Of a stretch of DNA of 64,000 nt, positions 23,364 through 35,270 are shown piece by piece. How positions within the stretch are numbered: the first letter of the stretch is position 1; every line of letters begins with the position of its first letter. The notes beneath the pieces are model-generated. The model made no database searches. It was not told where the DNA came from and was given only the letters and a program-made list of their open reading frames with translations. The position numbers were made by a program, and so were the translations under genes. This stretch comes from Persicaria tinctoria (Eukaryota > Streptophyta > Magnoliopsida > Caryophyllales > Polygonaceae): assembly GCA_037127255.1 (NCBI GenBank), contig JBANSL010000008.1, positions 34,733,373 through 34,797,372 on the forward strand, given 5' to 3'.

Positions 23364-25808
23364 TCAAACAAGTGACACGTCCAAGCAAATTGCCATGCTA
23401 TATTTCGTCTTAAGCGCACAGTCCACAAAATCACTCAACAACTTACCCGGTTTGGTGCTCGTTTCTCTGCGCTCGCAAAACCACTTTGACGGGGTTTCGA
23501 TGATGGCATCAATCAGCGCAGTCAAGGGTAGGTCCCGGGGCTCATTGAAGACAGAGTTGAGACACTCAGAGTTGTTCGTCGTCATTATGTTGTACCGATT
23601 CCCCAAGAAGAATGCCCGAGCCCAGTTCTGGAAACCGACCTCTTTCACGTATTGGCCCGTAGGGGCTGACACCGCACAGAAATCAGCGAACAACTATTGA
23701 AACTCCTCCCTCGTGTACGCCTCCGCCATCTTGAAGAACATCCTCTGCAGCCCCGATACCCCTTTATACCTGCACCGAGCGTTCTGATATAGATGCCATG
23801 CGCAAACACATAGTTGTCCGTTATACCCTGGACGATACTCAAATGGCGATCAGAGACAAACATCAAGTCCGACGTGTCCTCAACAATATGTAGCATGTTC
23901 TTGAAGAAGAAGCTCCATGACCCGTGATTCTCATTGTCGACGATCGCAAACGCAATCGGGTACACTTTGTGGTCCCCAGCTTGGGTTGTGGCAAAGAGAA
24001 GCGTGCCCCTGAACTTCCCTTTTAGGAAACTCCCATCCACTGAGATGACCTGTACATCGAAATCAGTAAATGTCAGTTATGTGACATGACATTTCGTATT
24101 AAGTGACATGTGACATTGTACAACCGACATGGGGTTTTACTTTTCTAAGGTGGGGGATCGCCCTGCGCCATACCCCGAAGCTAACAAAGACGTACTTGAA
24201 TCGTCGGGATGAGTCCACCTCTACCCTAGTATATGTCCCGGGGTTAGTCTGCTTCACCATGTGCAAGTATGGAATAATATCTCGGTAACCATCTTCGTCA
24301 CTCTCATGCTTAATCTCCCTCGCTGCCAAGCGTGCCCTTCGAGCCTTCCAGTAGCTACACGTGACGTCGAACTGAGACTTGGTCAGCGATTGCACTTGAT
24401 CGGGAATGAGGTTCTTTTGAGTGTCGGTGAACCTACGAGTGATATGTATGGTTAGTGTGACACGTATAATGAACTAAGATGACAAGTGGAATATTGAGAG
24501 GTGATAGGTAAAACAGTGTTCTCAGGTAAGGTAAAACTTACGTCGACACGAGGTTCCGTCCAATCATACTCGGCGTAGCATGCCGGCTATGGTTGTGTGC
24601 CACGTTCAGGTCACAAGTATGCTTCTGGATATACTTTCGGATGGTCCACATAGTGGTGCGATTATAAGGTTTTGCCCTACACATCCACGTGCACTTTTTG
24701 TCCACACATCCAACCACATACAATGTTTTTGTTGACTTCTTCACACTAAACTCAAAGTAGTTCTCCAACGCATTCCAGCGAAGCTAAGTCTGAAGGTCAG
24801 CCTTCGATGCAAATATTTGTCCCTCCGAAAGTTCTATGATGTTGCGTCGTGGGTCGTGGGTGTGTGGTATTATTCTGTACATCATAGCCTCAACGATCTC
24901 CATTTTAAGTGGGGGTGCGCTAGACCTCGGCACGCAATCTTCAAGTTCCATCATCACCTCATCCTCAACTTCCTTCCCCTTCACCAATACCCTCATTCTT
25001 TTATCATCAACAACGCCGTGCCACTCGAAATCCTCCCACTCTTCTTCGAGCTTCACCCCAACACGATCGCCATTGTCGAAGCCCCCAACGTCGAGTTCGG
25101 AGGTTGACCCATCCTCATCTTCACTGCTAATGACTATCACCTCCAACCCATGTTCCATGTCAGATGAAGAGTTATCCATGCCACCCAATTTGATCACATC
25201 CAGATATTTTCCTGTGTCACCTGAACACATACCCATGTTAGCTGATCTGAAGTCCGTGTCACTAATGTCCATCAGAACCAGGTCTTTGGTCTTCACTATG
25301 GCCTCGCTCACCTCTCCCTCAGCACATAACACGTCATCTATAGAAACAGGGTTTAGTTGTGACTTACCTTCGGCCTCGCATATCACAACCTCATCCACTT
25401 CGTCCATTTTTTCGGAGGCAGGTGTCTCGCTCAAACGTTTTTCCCCGATGGTTTGCTTTAGTTCAAAGGTCTCCTTACGCAATAGATTAACATATATGGC
25501 CATGGGCCATGGATGTTCTCCAGACTTCGAGTTCATGAACTTAAACGCCTCAAGGTCGTCATCGTCAGCTATCGTGATTGAATGACCCCCTTCTTTCGAC
25601 TTTAGCATGTAACACAACGCCCACTCTTCATATAAAGCACCATCGCCGACCTTCACCATGATCAACTTTTTTAAAGAGGTGAAGTCGATGCTCTCATGGA
25701 TCATGACATTCTTGTGCGCCTTCTCCCCCTTGAACACCCATCGGCCCCCCTCGAAAACCCAAGAACCATCGAAGATAAGAGTAACGCATACCAAGGCGTT
25801 TCCACCTG
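23364..25808 (-). pseudogene. MuDR-type transposase, broken (MULE 1)
   Basis: Minus-strand exons in order: from about 25808 an N-terminal plant-mobile-type region (LIFDGSWVFEGGRWVFKG) and an acidic linker; 24538-24768 a zinc-binding DNA-binding domain (CVDKKCTWMC, with KHTC later); about 24125-24432 (PGTYTRVEVD, KYVFVSFG); then the catalytic block with SVDGSFLKGKFRG, VSDRH and NNSECLN, holding the presumed DDE acidic residues. Defects: in-frame TAG at 24784-24786, a frameshift near 23770 (tail IRTLGAGIKG), TAG at 23694-23696, and no C-terminal SWIM zinc finger. The reading stops at about 23364, next to the TRIM insertion. The product would normally cut and join MULE ends in the nucleus; this copy cannot. 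Confidence 0.8.
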
Positions 25809-26350
25809 AAAGTGAAATGAGGGATGAGGGGAAACGTTCGTTGGTATCTAGTTTTTGTCATAGATGAGGAGTTCTTTGTCAAAAACACTTTTCCATTGCA
25901 GCCGAGAAGATAGGTTTCTGGGAAACCAAGGTTACACGAGGATTCTGATCACTGACAGGAGCACATAATGAAGGCGACAAGTGATTTGCATCTAGAACTG
26001 CAAGCTCTCCGCTTTTCTTCCATGGTGGAACCTTCTCCATCTCTTTCTCTATGTGTTTATGCTTTAGAAAATCTAAGAAAATGGAGAAAATGAAAAGCTT
26101 CTCTCATCCTCATCGTTTATACTCTCCACATGGTTAGACATCACATCACTCCCAAGTCCCATCCAATCACTCCTTTTTGGCGCCAAAACTCAATTCTACA
26201 AAATCCTTTCCCTCCCTCACGTGTACCCTCCCACCTTACAACTTGCAACCCGCTAGGCAGGTGACTTTTTTGTTTTGCAAAAGTAACCCATGGTCTACCC
26301 TTGCCATTTTTTTTAAAAAAGTGACATTTTTGCAAAGTTAAAAAAAAAAT

Positions 26351-26812
26351 GTATAGTTATGCAAATAGCCCTTACAAATTTCAGCCAGGGCCACGTGAAC
26401 AAAGCACATGCTGCAGACAAGAAGCCCACACGCCACCATTGATGCGTTACCACACACGCCATCACCAAATCCAAACTTCCAGCCTCACCGGCAACACTGC
26501 CAACCCAGCATCGGACCCAACGCCACTGGTCCACGTCTCCGAACCACCCACCATGCTGCAAATCCCTAATTCGATAGATCCCCGAACCCCAAAATCACAA
26601 ATCGCTGGTGGATCTCCTAATCGACGCCGCCGAGCCCCTACCTATATGGCGGTAGATATACCTGTTCATTGTTCCAAAGTTCATCATCCTTACTCAATCA
26701 GTATACACAAAATTCACTAGATAAATCACTTATATACCCCCCCCCCCCAAAAAAAAACCCAAACCAAGGACCATACAATTGTTAGGATGAAATCAATATC
26801 TAATATCTAATA
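26351..26812. other. Moderately GC-rich sequence, no gene
   Basis: Proline- and threonine-coding plus frame 26349-26720 (123 codons) has no recognisable domain and starts inside the MULE terminus. ACCCACC-type sequence and a C-run followed by an A-run (26738-26758) are present. It may be captured sequence of another element next to MULE 1. Confidence 0.35.
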
Positions 26813-29073
26813 TCTAATATAATACTAAAACAGATGTTAATGATGTCACTTGGCAAACTCTCCTTAATTATAGACCTCAAAATCTCATGTGGCGAACTTT
26901 TATGCTTCTTGGACCCACCTTAAATAACTAATTAATTAAATTATTAATTACTCCAATATTGTAGTTTAAATAAAAAATTGTTATTCAAATATATGAGATT
27001 TTATATGGGTCTTCTACCCAATTTTAAAAATATCAATAATTGATATTCAACCGAGAATGGTTATCAATGTTTATCTAAATCCATTGAAGATGTTTTTCTA
27101 ATAGTTTATGGATATTTTTCAAATTTTGGTTACCAATGCTAATACAATATTTTGACCTTATATTTTAATGCAGTTTTTTAACTTTATTTACTTGAGTTTC
27201 ATACTTAAATGTATAATAATTTTACTTTAGTATTTCAACCATTTTGTTCAATATAATTATTTATTTCATTTGATACTTCATGAAATAAATTAGGACCTAA
27301 TGATTGTAGATGATAAAACTAATCATTTTAATCATGGAGTCATTTATTGCTAATTTTATTTGACATAATGTGTTGATTTCTAATAAGATGTTGAAACCAA
27401 ACTAAATATGCTTACAACAAAACCAAATATTTTCACTATATTTGATTATAAGTTTATTCGAAATGAAATAACTGTTTTCCAGTAAAAAAATAATAATTTC
27501 TTTATTGTTGCATAAATTTTTAAAATAATTCTTGTGTAACTTGTACATAAATGTAAATAGTATTTTATTAATACCTAATCTGGAAAAAAAAAACAGATTA
27601 AAAACTTAATTAAGTAGAAACAATTATGCTTACACAGTTGAATTTGAACAAAGCTACATTTTCTGACCTTTTTGCCCCTACTACTATATTTGAGATAGGC
27701 TATTTATGAACACATCAAACTTATAATAGAAATTTGGTTTGATAATATTTTAAATTTGGTGGATTTTGAAATGTATAATATTTATGATTGTTTAACCGTA
27801 TTTGTTTTAATTTTTCCCCTAACATATGTCATATCTTAAGGGAATAAGTTAATAAGTCAAATCACTTTTATCTACTCTATAATAAATTTATTTAATCTCA
27901 ATTCACCAAATTTATAATTAATTTATTATAGCTCCCTTAAGCTTTATTATTCTCATATAATATATATGCTTCGTACTTTAGAAAAAATTAGAATTTCTTA
28001 AGCAGATCCTTTAAATTTCATAACTAACTAAATTCAAAAAATCGAATTTTTATTAGTAACAATACTAAGCCCCGCAAAATTACGTATAAAAAATCTCTAT
28101 ATAAGTAAATAAAAAACAAAAAAGATTTGCATAACTAAAAATATATAAAAATATTCTACAAACAAAATTAATTTTAATCACTTATAAAAACAAAAAATAT
28201 TCTTAAATCTTTATTTGATCACATCATAATTAGACGAAATTGTATCGTGGAGACAAAAATGGGCACCAGGGCCTTAAGAATATATTAACTAAGTTATTTA
28301 TCTTAATTAACATGTAATGCATTTATTTTACAGGTTTCTTAAAAACGATGATATATCCGACCAAAATTAAAAATGGGCACAAAGGCCTTAAGAATACACA
28401 TCCAAAACCAAAATTGTGTGCCGACAACTTGAATTCTTCAAGGTAGGTGATTAATGAAGTTGTCATGATATATATAACACACTTTTAATTATTGATCGAA
28501 GATGTGGATCAAGTTCGGGTGAAATTTCCAGTTTAGTATATTTATCATTTGGATGCTTGGATTTGATTTATTCTTAGGATGGTTGGTATTTCTTTAGTTG
28601 GATGGATGTCACATGGTCCAATCAAAATAATTAAAATTTAAATTATTCAGTCGTTAGTGATTCTGTGTTGTTATTACTTATTACAACAATATATCCTCTC
28701 TGACATTTTTATATGCTTTCCATCCCAGAGTTCTTAAAGTTTAATTCACCTGGCATTTGTCGAATGTGTAGTCCACCTAACAAAGTATTTAGTTTTACCC
28801 TTCCGCTTATTACAACAACAAATATTTGTTTAATGTTCAAAGCAACATGTATCATTTTCTATCTAGAAATGTGAGACATTGACGTTTTGCAACATATATT
28901 ATATGCTGAAATAATATAACCATTTTTTTTTTCAAATCAATATTATTTTCCTATATCATTTTCATATTATTATAATATGTATACTATATACTATAAATAA
29001 ACTATGATAATATCTTTTAAACAATATAATATATTTTCCAAATCTCGTGCGTCACGCACGGGTACTGTGCTAG
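26813..29073 (+). mobile_element. Non-autonomous Helitron H1
   Basis: The 5' end is TCTAATATAATACTAAAACA (26813). The 3' end has a perfect 6-bp hairpin CGTGCG-TCA-CGCACG (29046-29060), nine bases, then CTAG (29070-29073) followed by T. Both are canonical for plant Helitrons. The 2.26-kb interior is very AT-rich with no Rep/helicase and no supportable gene. A near-repeat ATGGGCACCAGGGCCTTAAG / ATGGGCACAAAGGCCTTAAG occurs at 28259 and 28373. Confidence 0.7.
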
Positions 29074-29075
29074 TA

Positions 29076-30856
29076 TCTATATAAAATACTAAAGCAGAGA
29101 CCGCTGAAGCGACCTCACGGGCACAGAATTTTCTGGATTAAACGGGATTATTTTTTCCTGCATGGCATTCTCTGGATTAAAGTGGTATTATATTTGTGGG
29201 CCACATCAATTAATAAACCAATATAACTAGGTGAAAAACTTATCTTTCTAGATCAAATAATATATCCAATATAACCTTATATTTTAATTATAATTGTTGA
29301 AAACATCTTTGAGAATAAATAATCTATCCACAAACTTGGTCATATATTTAATTAGAATTGTGGAGATTGGCACGGTAGATAAGATTCAACCTTATATTTT
29401 TATATCCAATAATCTATCTAATCAAATATATTTATCCAATAATAATAATAATAAGTTATTGTTGAAATTAATTATGACTATATTACAAAAGAAATCTATA
29501 TAAAATATATTTATATATAGCACTTTGATGGATTATTTTGAATATTTTTCTTAACATACTGCATGATATGATATTTTCTGAACATATAATAAATAAACAT
29601 AAACCCTAGGGTTATTTTTTAAGAGTCAAATAATTGAAATAAGATACATAGGTTTGAATTTTAATCACAAATATTATTTTATACATTTTTTAATGTCAAA
29701 TTCATTAATATTATATCTTCAATATATATTTACGAAGGTAAAATTAATATTTGTAGGTTGAATAACTCAAGCACGTACGGTCAACAACTATAGAAGAAAT
29801 CATTAGTTGTAAACTCATATACTCCGTAATATTATTATAGTTAAATGTTATATACTCTTTTTTTTATCCTACCAAATTTCTCTACCATTTAGTTTGCCAT
29901 CAACATTTAGTATTTGAGAGGTGAAATTTTGATCTATATGATAACAATTTCAATTCGTTAGCTTTTGATTAATTAATTAATATTATTTTATACTATATTG
30001 TTCTATACTACGTACTCTATACTCCTAATATCAATATCAATCAATAAACTATACTATTCTATACTACTAATATCAATATCGATCAATATTATTTTATTAT
30101 CTATATCTATATCTATATATCTATATAAAATACTAAAGCAGAGGAGGCGGTGAGATTATTTTATTATTTTATACTCATTTAATTAGGCCCATTTACCTTT
30201 AAATTAGGTCCATTTACCTTAAAATTTGACCATTTTCATTTTAAGAGTGATTTTCATTTGAACCATTACCACACGGCACACACATACACACACTAAAGCA
30301 GAGGTCTGAAACGGCCTCTGGTGCGATCTCAAATCCGTGGAATTTTCTGAATTAAAACGGAATTTTTTTGTTTACGTGTCATATTCTGGATTAAAATGGT
30401 ATTATATTTTTGGGCCACATGAATTAATAGGTCATTATTGTTAGGTAAAAAATTTATCTTTTTAGATCACTGAAATTAATTATGATTATATTACAAAAAA
30501 AAATCTATATATAACTTACCTGTAAATAAGTCAAAAAAAAATTTTAAAAAAATAAAAGTGGTGAAAAAGAACAATTGATATAGGTTAACAATTTCTTTAT
30601 TGGTTTAGAGATATAATCGGCTGAACATAAATATTTACAAAATCATTGTTTTTATTATTAATTCTGGTTTGTTACTAATGATGAAAAGAAAAAAAAATAA
30701 ATAAATAAAAACTTATAAAATGACATATATGATAGGTGAAAAGAGGTAACGATAAAGATTTATCTCCAAATATAGCTTTTTAATTATAAATTGTTACTCC
30801 ATAGATAAAATATAATTTATTAAGAAAACGCGCAACCGCGCGGGTACCGATACTAG
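29076..30856 (+). mobile_element. Helitron H2 with nested 5' ends
   Basis: It starts TCTATATAAAATACTAAAGC three bases after H1. Further 5'-like starts occur at about 30118 and 30288 (CTAAAGCAGAGG, with CCTCTGGTGCGATC shortly after). The 3' end has CGCGC-AACC-GCGCG (30829-30842), then CTAG at 30853-30856. It is therefore at least one Helitron containing or followed by truncated relatives. No protein is supported; the plus frame 29294-29503 is AT-rich noise. Confidence 0.6.
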
Positions 30857-31310
30857 TATAATACTAAAACAGAGGCGTGGAAAACCTATGTGACGGGCTC
30901 TGGTGCGATTCGCTTAGGTGTCGTTCTCTGGTGCAACCTGACCGAATTTTTTTGACACGTCAATTAATAAATATCCAATAAATTTAAGCCAGGTAAATTA
31001 ATGAGTTCACATCTTTTTAACTACCTATCATCTTATGTGTATTGATAATTACAATTAAATAATTTTAAGATAAAAAATTAAAATATAGTTATCCATATCT
31101 TGATTAATATTTATCCAAAAAATTTATATCAAATCTTTTAACATAAAACTCTATTAATATATTATTTAGTTAGATTGCTTTTATACCTTAAAATCATTAT
31201 CATGCGCACATCTTAGGATTGCTTGTATCCATTAATCTTTTATTAATAACGTTATTAATTAATAAAAATAGCACTAATCTTAGGTTAAAAGATTTTATGT
31301 TTAACGAGAA
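30857..31310 (+). mobile_element. Helitron-like 5' fragment H3
   Basis: It begins ATAATACTAAAACAGAGGCG immediately after the CTAG of H2, then GACGGGCTCTGGTGCGATT and TTTTTTTGACACGTCAATTA. The same start sequence recurs at about 49470-49560. No 3' end was found before the MULE terminus at about 31315, so it is a 5' fragment or was interrupted by MULE 2. Confidence 0.5.
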
Positions 31311-32089
31311 GTCAATTATCACATTTTAGTTTGGTCCCTTAATGTTAAGAAGTAATTTGGCCAAAATATTTTCATAATACCAAGAGTACCCCCGTTCTAA
31401 TTTAACCCCTTCCTTCCCATATTTCCCGTCTCCCCCCTCGCGCGATCAAATTGTGCAGTTCCCCTCCAACGTCTCTCTCAGGTGATTCGGTTTTCGACGG
31501 TTGTCCTCTGATTGCTGCCTTGCTCTACGCCGTTCTCGCTAACTTGCTGTCGGACTTCCTGTTCTACTTTCTCTTATCGTCGTTTCTGCACTCTGTTCTC
31601 TTCCTTTCGGTTCTCTGATCATCTTTTGCTAATGGCTTCATCAGGTACTTTCTTCGACTCTTCTGCTTCAATGTTCTCGACATCAACCTCTCATCTTGTT
31701 TCCTTTCAGTTGTCGAGAGCTAGTATCCATTTTTACATGCAATTTTTGATGTACGTTTGTTTAATTTAGCCCTTTCCTTCCGTATTAGGGTTTGTTTGTT
31801 GCTTCAGTTGTTGTCTACTGGCTATCAGTTTGTGCTATGGTTAATGTCTCTTCTTCTGATTTCGTTTCCATTATTGCATTTGTGGCATTTGTTGTTTCTC
31901 TTTGTTTTCTGATAATTGGTTACAGTCTGGTGTTAGGGTTACAGTTTATGGATTGTTTTATAAAAGGGTTGCATGTTATTATTTGTTTTAATGGTTGGTT
32001 ACTGTTGAACGAAAATGCGTGAATAATTGTAAATCATATTTTATTTAATTTTTTAGAATTTGAGTTCGACCCCTTTTGGTTATCATCTT

Positions 32090-32480
32090 GATTCGAAGTC
32101 GTAATCGACACCAAGACTTGAGTGGTTTCGGTGATCTGGGCTGCACCCGAATTTTAACGAGTTGCATACGTATCTCTTGGAAGAGAATTAAGACTTACGT
32201 AGTTCAGAGTATTGGAACTGATTTAATTTTTGGTGTTTGGTGATTGAACCCGACGAGCTTGAGCTTTTTGTCGGGTGTCCTACCTACCCGTTTGGAACGG
32301 GATCAAATCACACATAGTTCTTTTGAGAACAAATGATTTAATTTGGCTGGACTTTGACCTCGTATTCATTTAAAAGTGAATTTAGAGGTTGACGACTGTA
32401 CCCGATATTTTTTTTTAGGATTTAATATCGGGTTACCTACGTAGCCGATATAAGGCGTCAAGTCTTTACGTAGTCCTCTT
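32090..32480 (+). repeat. Degenerate ACGTAG/CGGG-type repeats
   Basis: Three or more diverged copies of a ~100-130 bp pattern: a word like GTTACCTACGTAGCC or GTGTCCTACCTACCCG, then GGGATCAAATCA or GGCGTCAAGTC, then TTACGTAGTTC or ACATAGTTC, then a ~60-bp spacer. Similar degenerate tracts occur in long plant Gypsy elements of the Ogre/Tat group as I remember them, but this is not verified and no polyprotein is seen. Confidence 0.35.
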
Positions 32481-34311
32481 GTAGAACCATTTGAATTGGA
32501 GAAAATTTGAGTTAGACTCCGTTTTGACTTATGAGTCAATTTACAAACCGACCCACTAGAATAAATTGGCGATGAAATTTTACGAGTTTAACTTAAGAAG
32601 CAGGTATAATCGAAGCTTATATTTGAGTGGGTATGAATCATAATTAAACAATTTTTTTAAAACATGCAGAAGCATGTATAATCGAAGCTTTGAGGTGGGG
32701 CATTCCACATCATTCTTTCATTAATTTGTTTTCATCTTAAAGAAAGAAAGTGAGACAACCCACGTCCTTCTTTTTAACTTCGAAAATTTGAAGAGTCGGG
32801 TAATGGGCTGATCGATCTTAATTCTAACTAGTTATTTTCCCGAACCTTGTTCGGGTTTTTTCATAATATTTTTACTCGAGTTTGACGTATTAAACAAAAT
32901 ATTTGAAATGTCAATTTTCTACTAACATATTGTCCATGCTTTTTTGTCATGATGTTCTTCGAAATTTTCTTTTCTTGAGATGATCGATACTTCAAATTTG
33001 ACAAAGAATGGTAAATCAGTTGATTTCACGTTTCTCCTTACATCAGTCCTAATTGAAGGCAAAGAAAAGAAACCTTATAGTTTTTTGTTTAAGAAAATTA
33101 AGTTTGGATCATCTTACGATACTTTATCTATTACATACATCATGTCACACCTTTTAAATTCGTCAAAATTATAAACCGATTTGATAAAGATATCTTAAGT
33201 TGAAATGTATAAACCCTATATAGCTAAAGAATAAATTAAAAAAAATGATATTTAGTGTGTGTTTTTTATAATGTCTTAGACCTTTAATTAGAAAGATGTA
33301 CTCTATGTTTAAGTATGAACCCTAAGAGGCCAAAATATTAAAAAAAAAAACATTATACCGCTCAAATTAGTGTAAATTATAAATCAATTTCAATACGACC
33401 CACTTTAAAATTAATTTCTATATTTGAAATATTAAATATTTAGATGCATTTCATCGAACCCTTCATGGACGATGATTACCCCCATCAAGTCATAATTTAT
33501 AACCTTCTATTTTACTTGAATAGCACCAATATCTTTTGATAAATTTGATCAATAATTTATAATATTCATTTTCACAAATTTCATCAATGGAGTAAACAAT
33601 TTATGCATTGCTATCTAAATATTTTGCCCAAAAAATATTCCAACGAAAATATCTTGAAACCCTTATCAAAGCTCTAGGCATAAATATATGATAGATTTTT
33701 CATTATATTTATCGACCAAGTATGACACACCATGCAAAATACTCGATCCACGTTAATTATTTTTTACTAACATGCTATTTTGTCTATTCTCCTCAACATG
33801 CTGTTATTTGAAGTTTTCGGTTGTCGTGAAGAAGTCTTTTTATCGAGATGATTGATACCTCGAATTTGACAAAGAATAATAGATTGATTGTGATCACACT
33901 TCTTCTACTTATTCGCCCTATTAAAAGAAAAGTCATATAATTCTTGTCATAATAAATTGAGTTCAGATCATCTATGATAGTTTCTATGTTATACACCGTG
34001 TTATACCTCTTAAGTTGTGTGTTATGAACTATTTAAAGACAATATTTACATTCATCGAAGTCCAATGACACTATCACATTCAAATGAATATATTTTTATT
34101 TCACTTATTTTCACTACTATGTTGTATTTTATGACACCCTTGTGAAATTTTATGCAAACATTTGCCTGGCAGGCATTCCAAGGATGACCTTATAATTATA
34201 AAAATAATGACAATAAATCAAAATTCAATTCATAAAAATGTTTTATTGAGTAAGATGGATGAAACTTAAGTTACATCAACGACGACGAACCATGTCGGCA
34301 TTCCAATGATA

Positions 34312-34400
34312 CAGGGCCGGACCTGACATTTTCAATGCCTGAGGCGAGATTTCAAAATGGGCCCTCTATTATTTTCAATACACACCGTGAACATTGAAGC
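34312..34400 (+). mobile_element. hAT element left end fragment
   Basis: CAGGGCCGGACCTGA, then GCCTGAGGCGAGATTT and GGGCCC, matches the left end of the hAT element at 5087. No matching right end (GTCCGGCCCTG) was found downstream, so it is a truncated relative. Confidence 0.6.
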
Positions 34401-34899
34401 ATTGAACTACAAACTATTATAAATTGCTAAAAGAAATTAACATTCAAGGAGGGCGGTGATGATTTTTTGCAATCAAAATCAAAATCATCACATAAGAAAA
34501 TTGAGTCCACATCCAACCGCAACTACAGACTAAAATACGAAGAACCAACAAATAATTTATGCAACAATTTGCTCAGTGACGATTTCAGAAAATCAACATT
34601 CATTGATTTTTTGCAAGGTTTAGTAAAAATGTTTAATGAACTATCTTAAGCTAGGGAAAAGGCCAATGCCTTACGACATTAAAAACTATGAAACTATGAA
34701 AGTATGACGGCAACAAAAATTATAAAGGGATCATAGGCCGCATCACAAATAATGACAACAACGTAACAACAAACTGTTATAAATTGGAAAAAATCGAGAT
34801 CGACAATTCAATTAAAAAAAACAGGGCGAGAGTGATGATTTTTTGCAAATTACCCTAGCCTATTGCAAAAGCGTGAAATCGAAAACCCTAGCCTATTCA

Positions 34900-35270
34900 A
34901 ATCAATATTCAGCAACGACTTAGACTTGTCGTTCTTTTCGGTGAGCGCCAACCTCGGTGGGAGTCAGCAATTGAATCGACAGTCGGCAAGGGAATCGGTG
35001 AGTGCTAACCTCGGTGGCAGTATTCAATTGAATCGGCAATCCACAAGGGCAGTTGCCATCGACGGAGGCAAGGGCCGGCCTCCTTGCCGATCCAAGGGCA
35101 GTTGCCATCGACGCCGCAGCGCTTCCAGTCCCTCTTGTCGATGTAGATGTCGAACCAGTGGAGCGCCCCGTCGAACACAAATCGCAGCCAAATCTCAGCC
35201 AAAAAACCGCACATAAAGAGGGCAAAATCGCAACCAAATTTCAGCCAAAAATCACACATAAATTTCAGTT
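34900..35270 (-). pseudogene. Captured protein-coding fragment, unknown
   Basis: The minus strand encodes FDGALHWFDIYIDKRDWKRC (about 35115-35185) in a GC-richer island. The plus side carries a direct repeat of AGCAATTGAATCGACAGTCG / ATTCAATTGAATCGGCAATC and of GGGCAGTTGCCATCGACG (35050, 35096). GALHWF is a phrase common in F-box-associated domains, but the rest is not recognised. Probably host sequence carried by a transposon. Confidence 0.3.

Larger units (their letters stand above)
19270..26350 (-). mobile_element. Degenerate autonomous MULE (MULE 1)
   Basis: The left terminus (19275-19400) has spaced TTTTTTTGCAAACTTGG, TTTTTGCAAAATAGCAC and ATTTTGCAAAAAAAATCC. The complement of the right terminus (26255-26350) has the same style with AACTTTGCAAAAATGTCAC and TACTTTTGCAAAACAAAAA. 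A MuDR-type transposase lies on the minus strand (23364-25808) and exon-like sequence on the plus strand at 19553-21258. A TRIM array interrupts it. Words GTGACATG, GTGACACG and GTGACAAG recur through non-coding parts. Exact ends and a TSD were not resolved. Confidence 0.6.

Noticed and set aside
24836..25585. 249-codon plus-strand protein
   Set aside because: Exactly antisense to the MULE 1 transposase N-terminal exon; Ser/Thr/Pro-rich from the complement of acidic codons.
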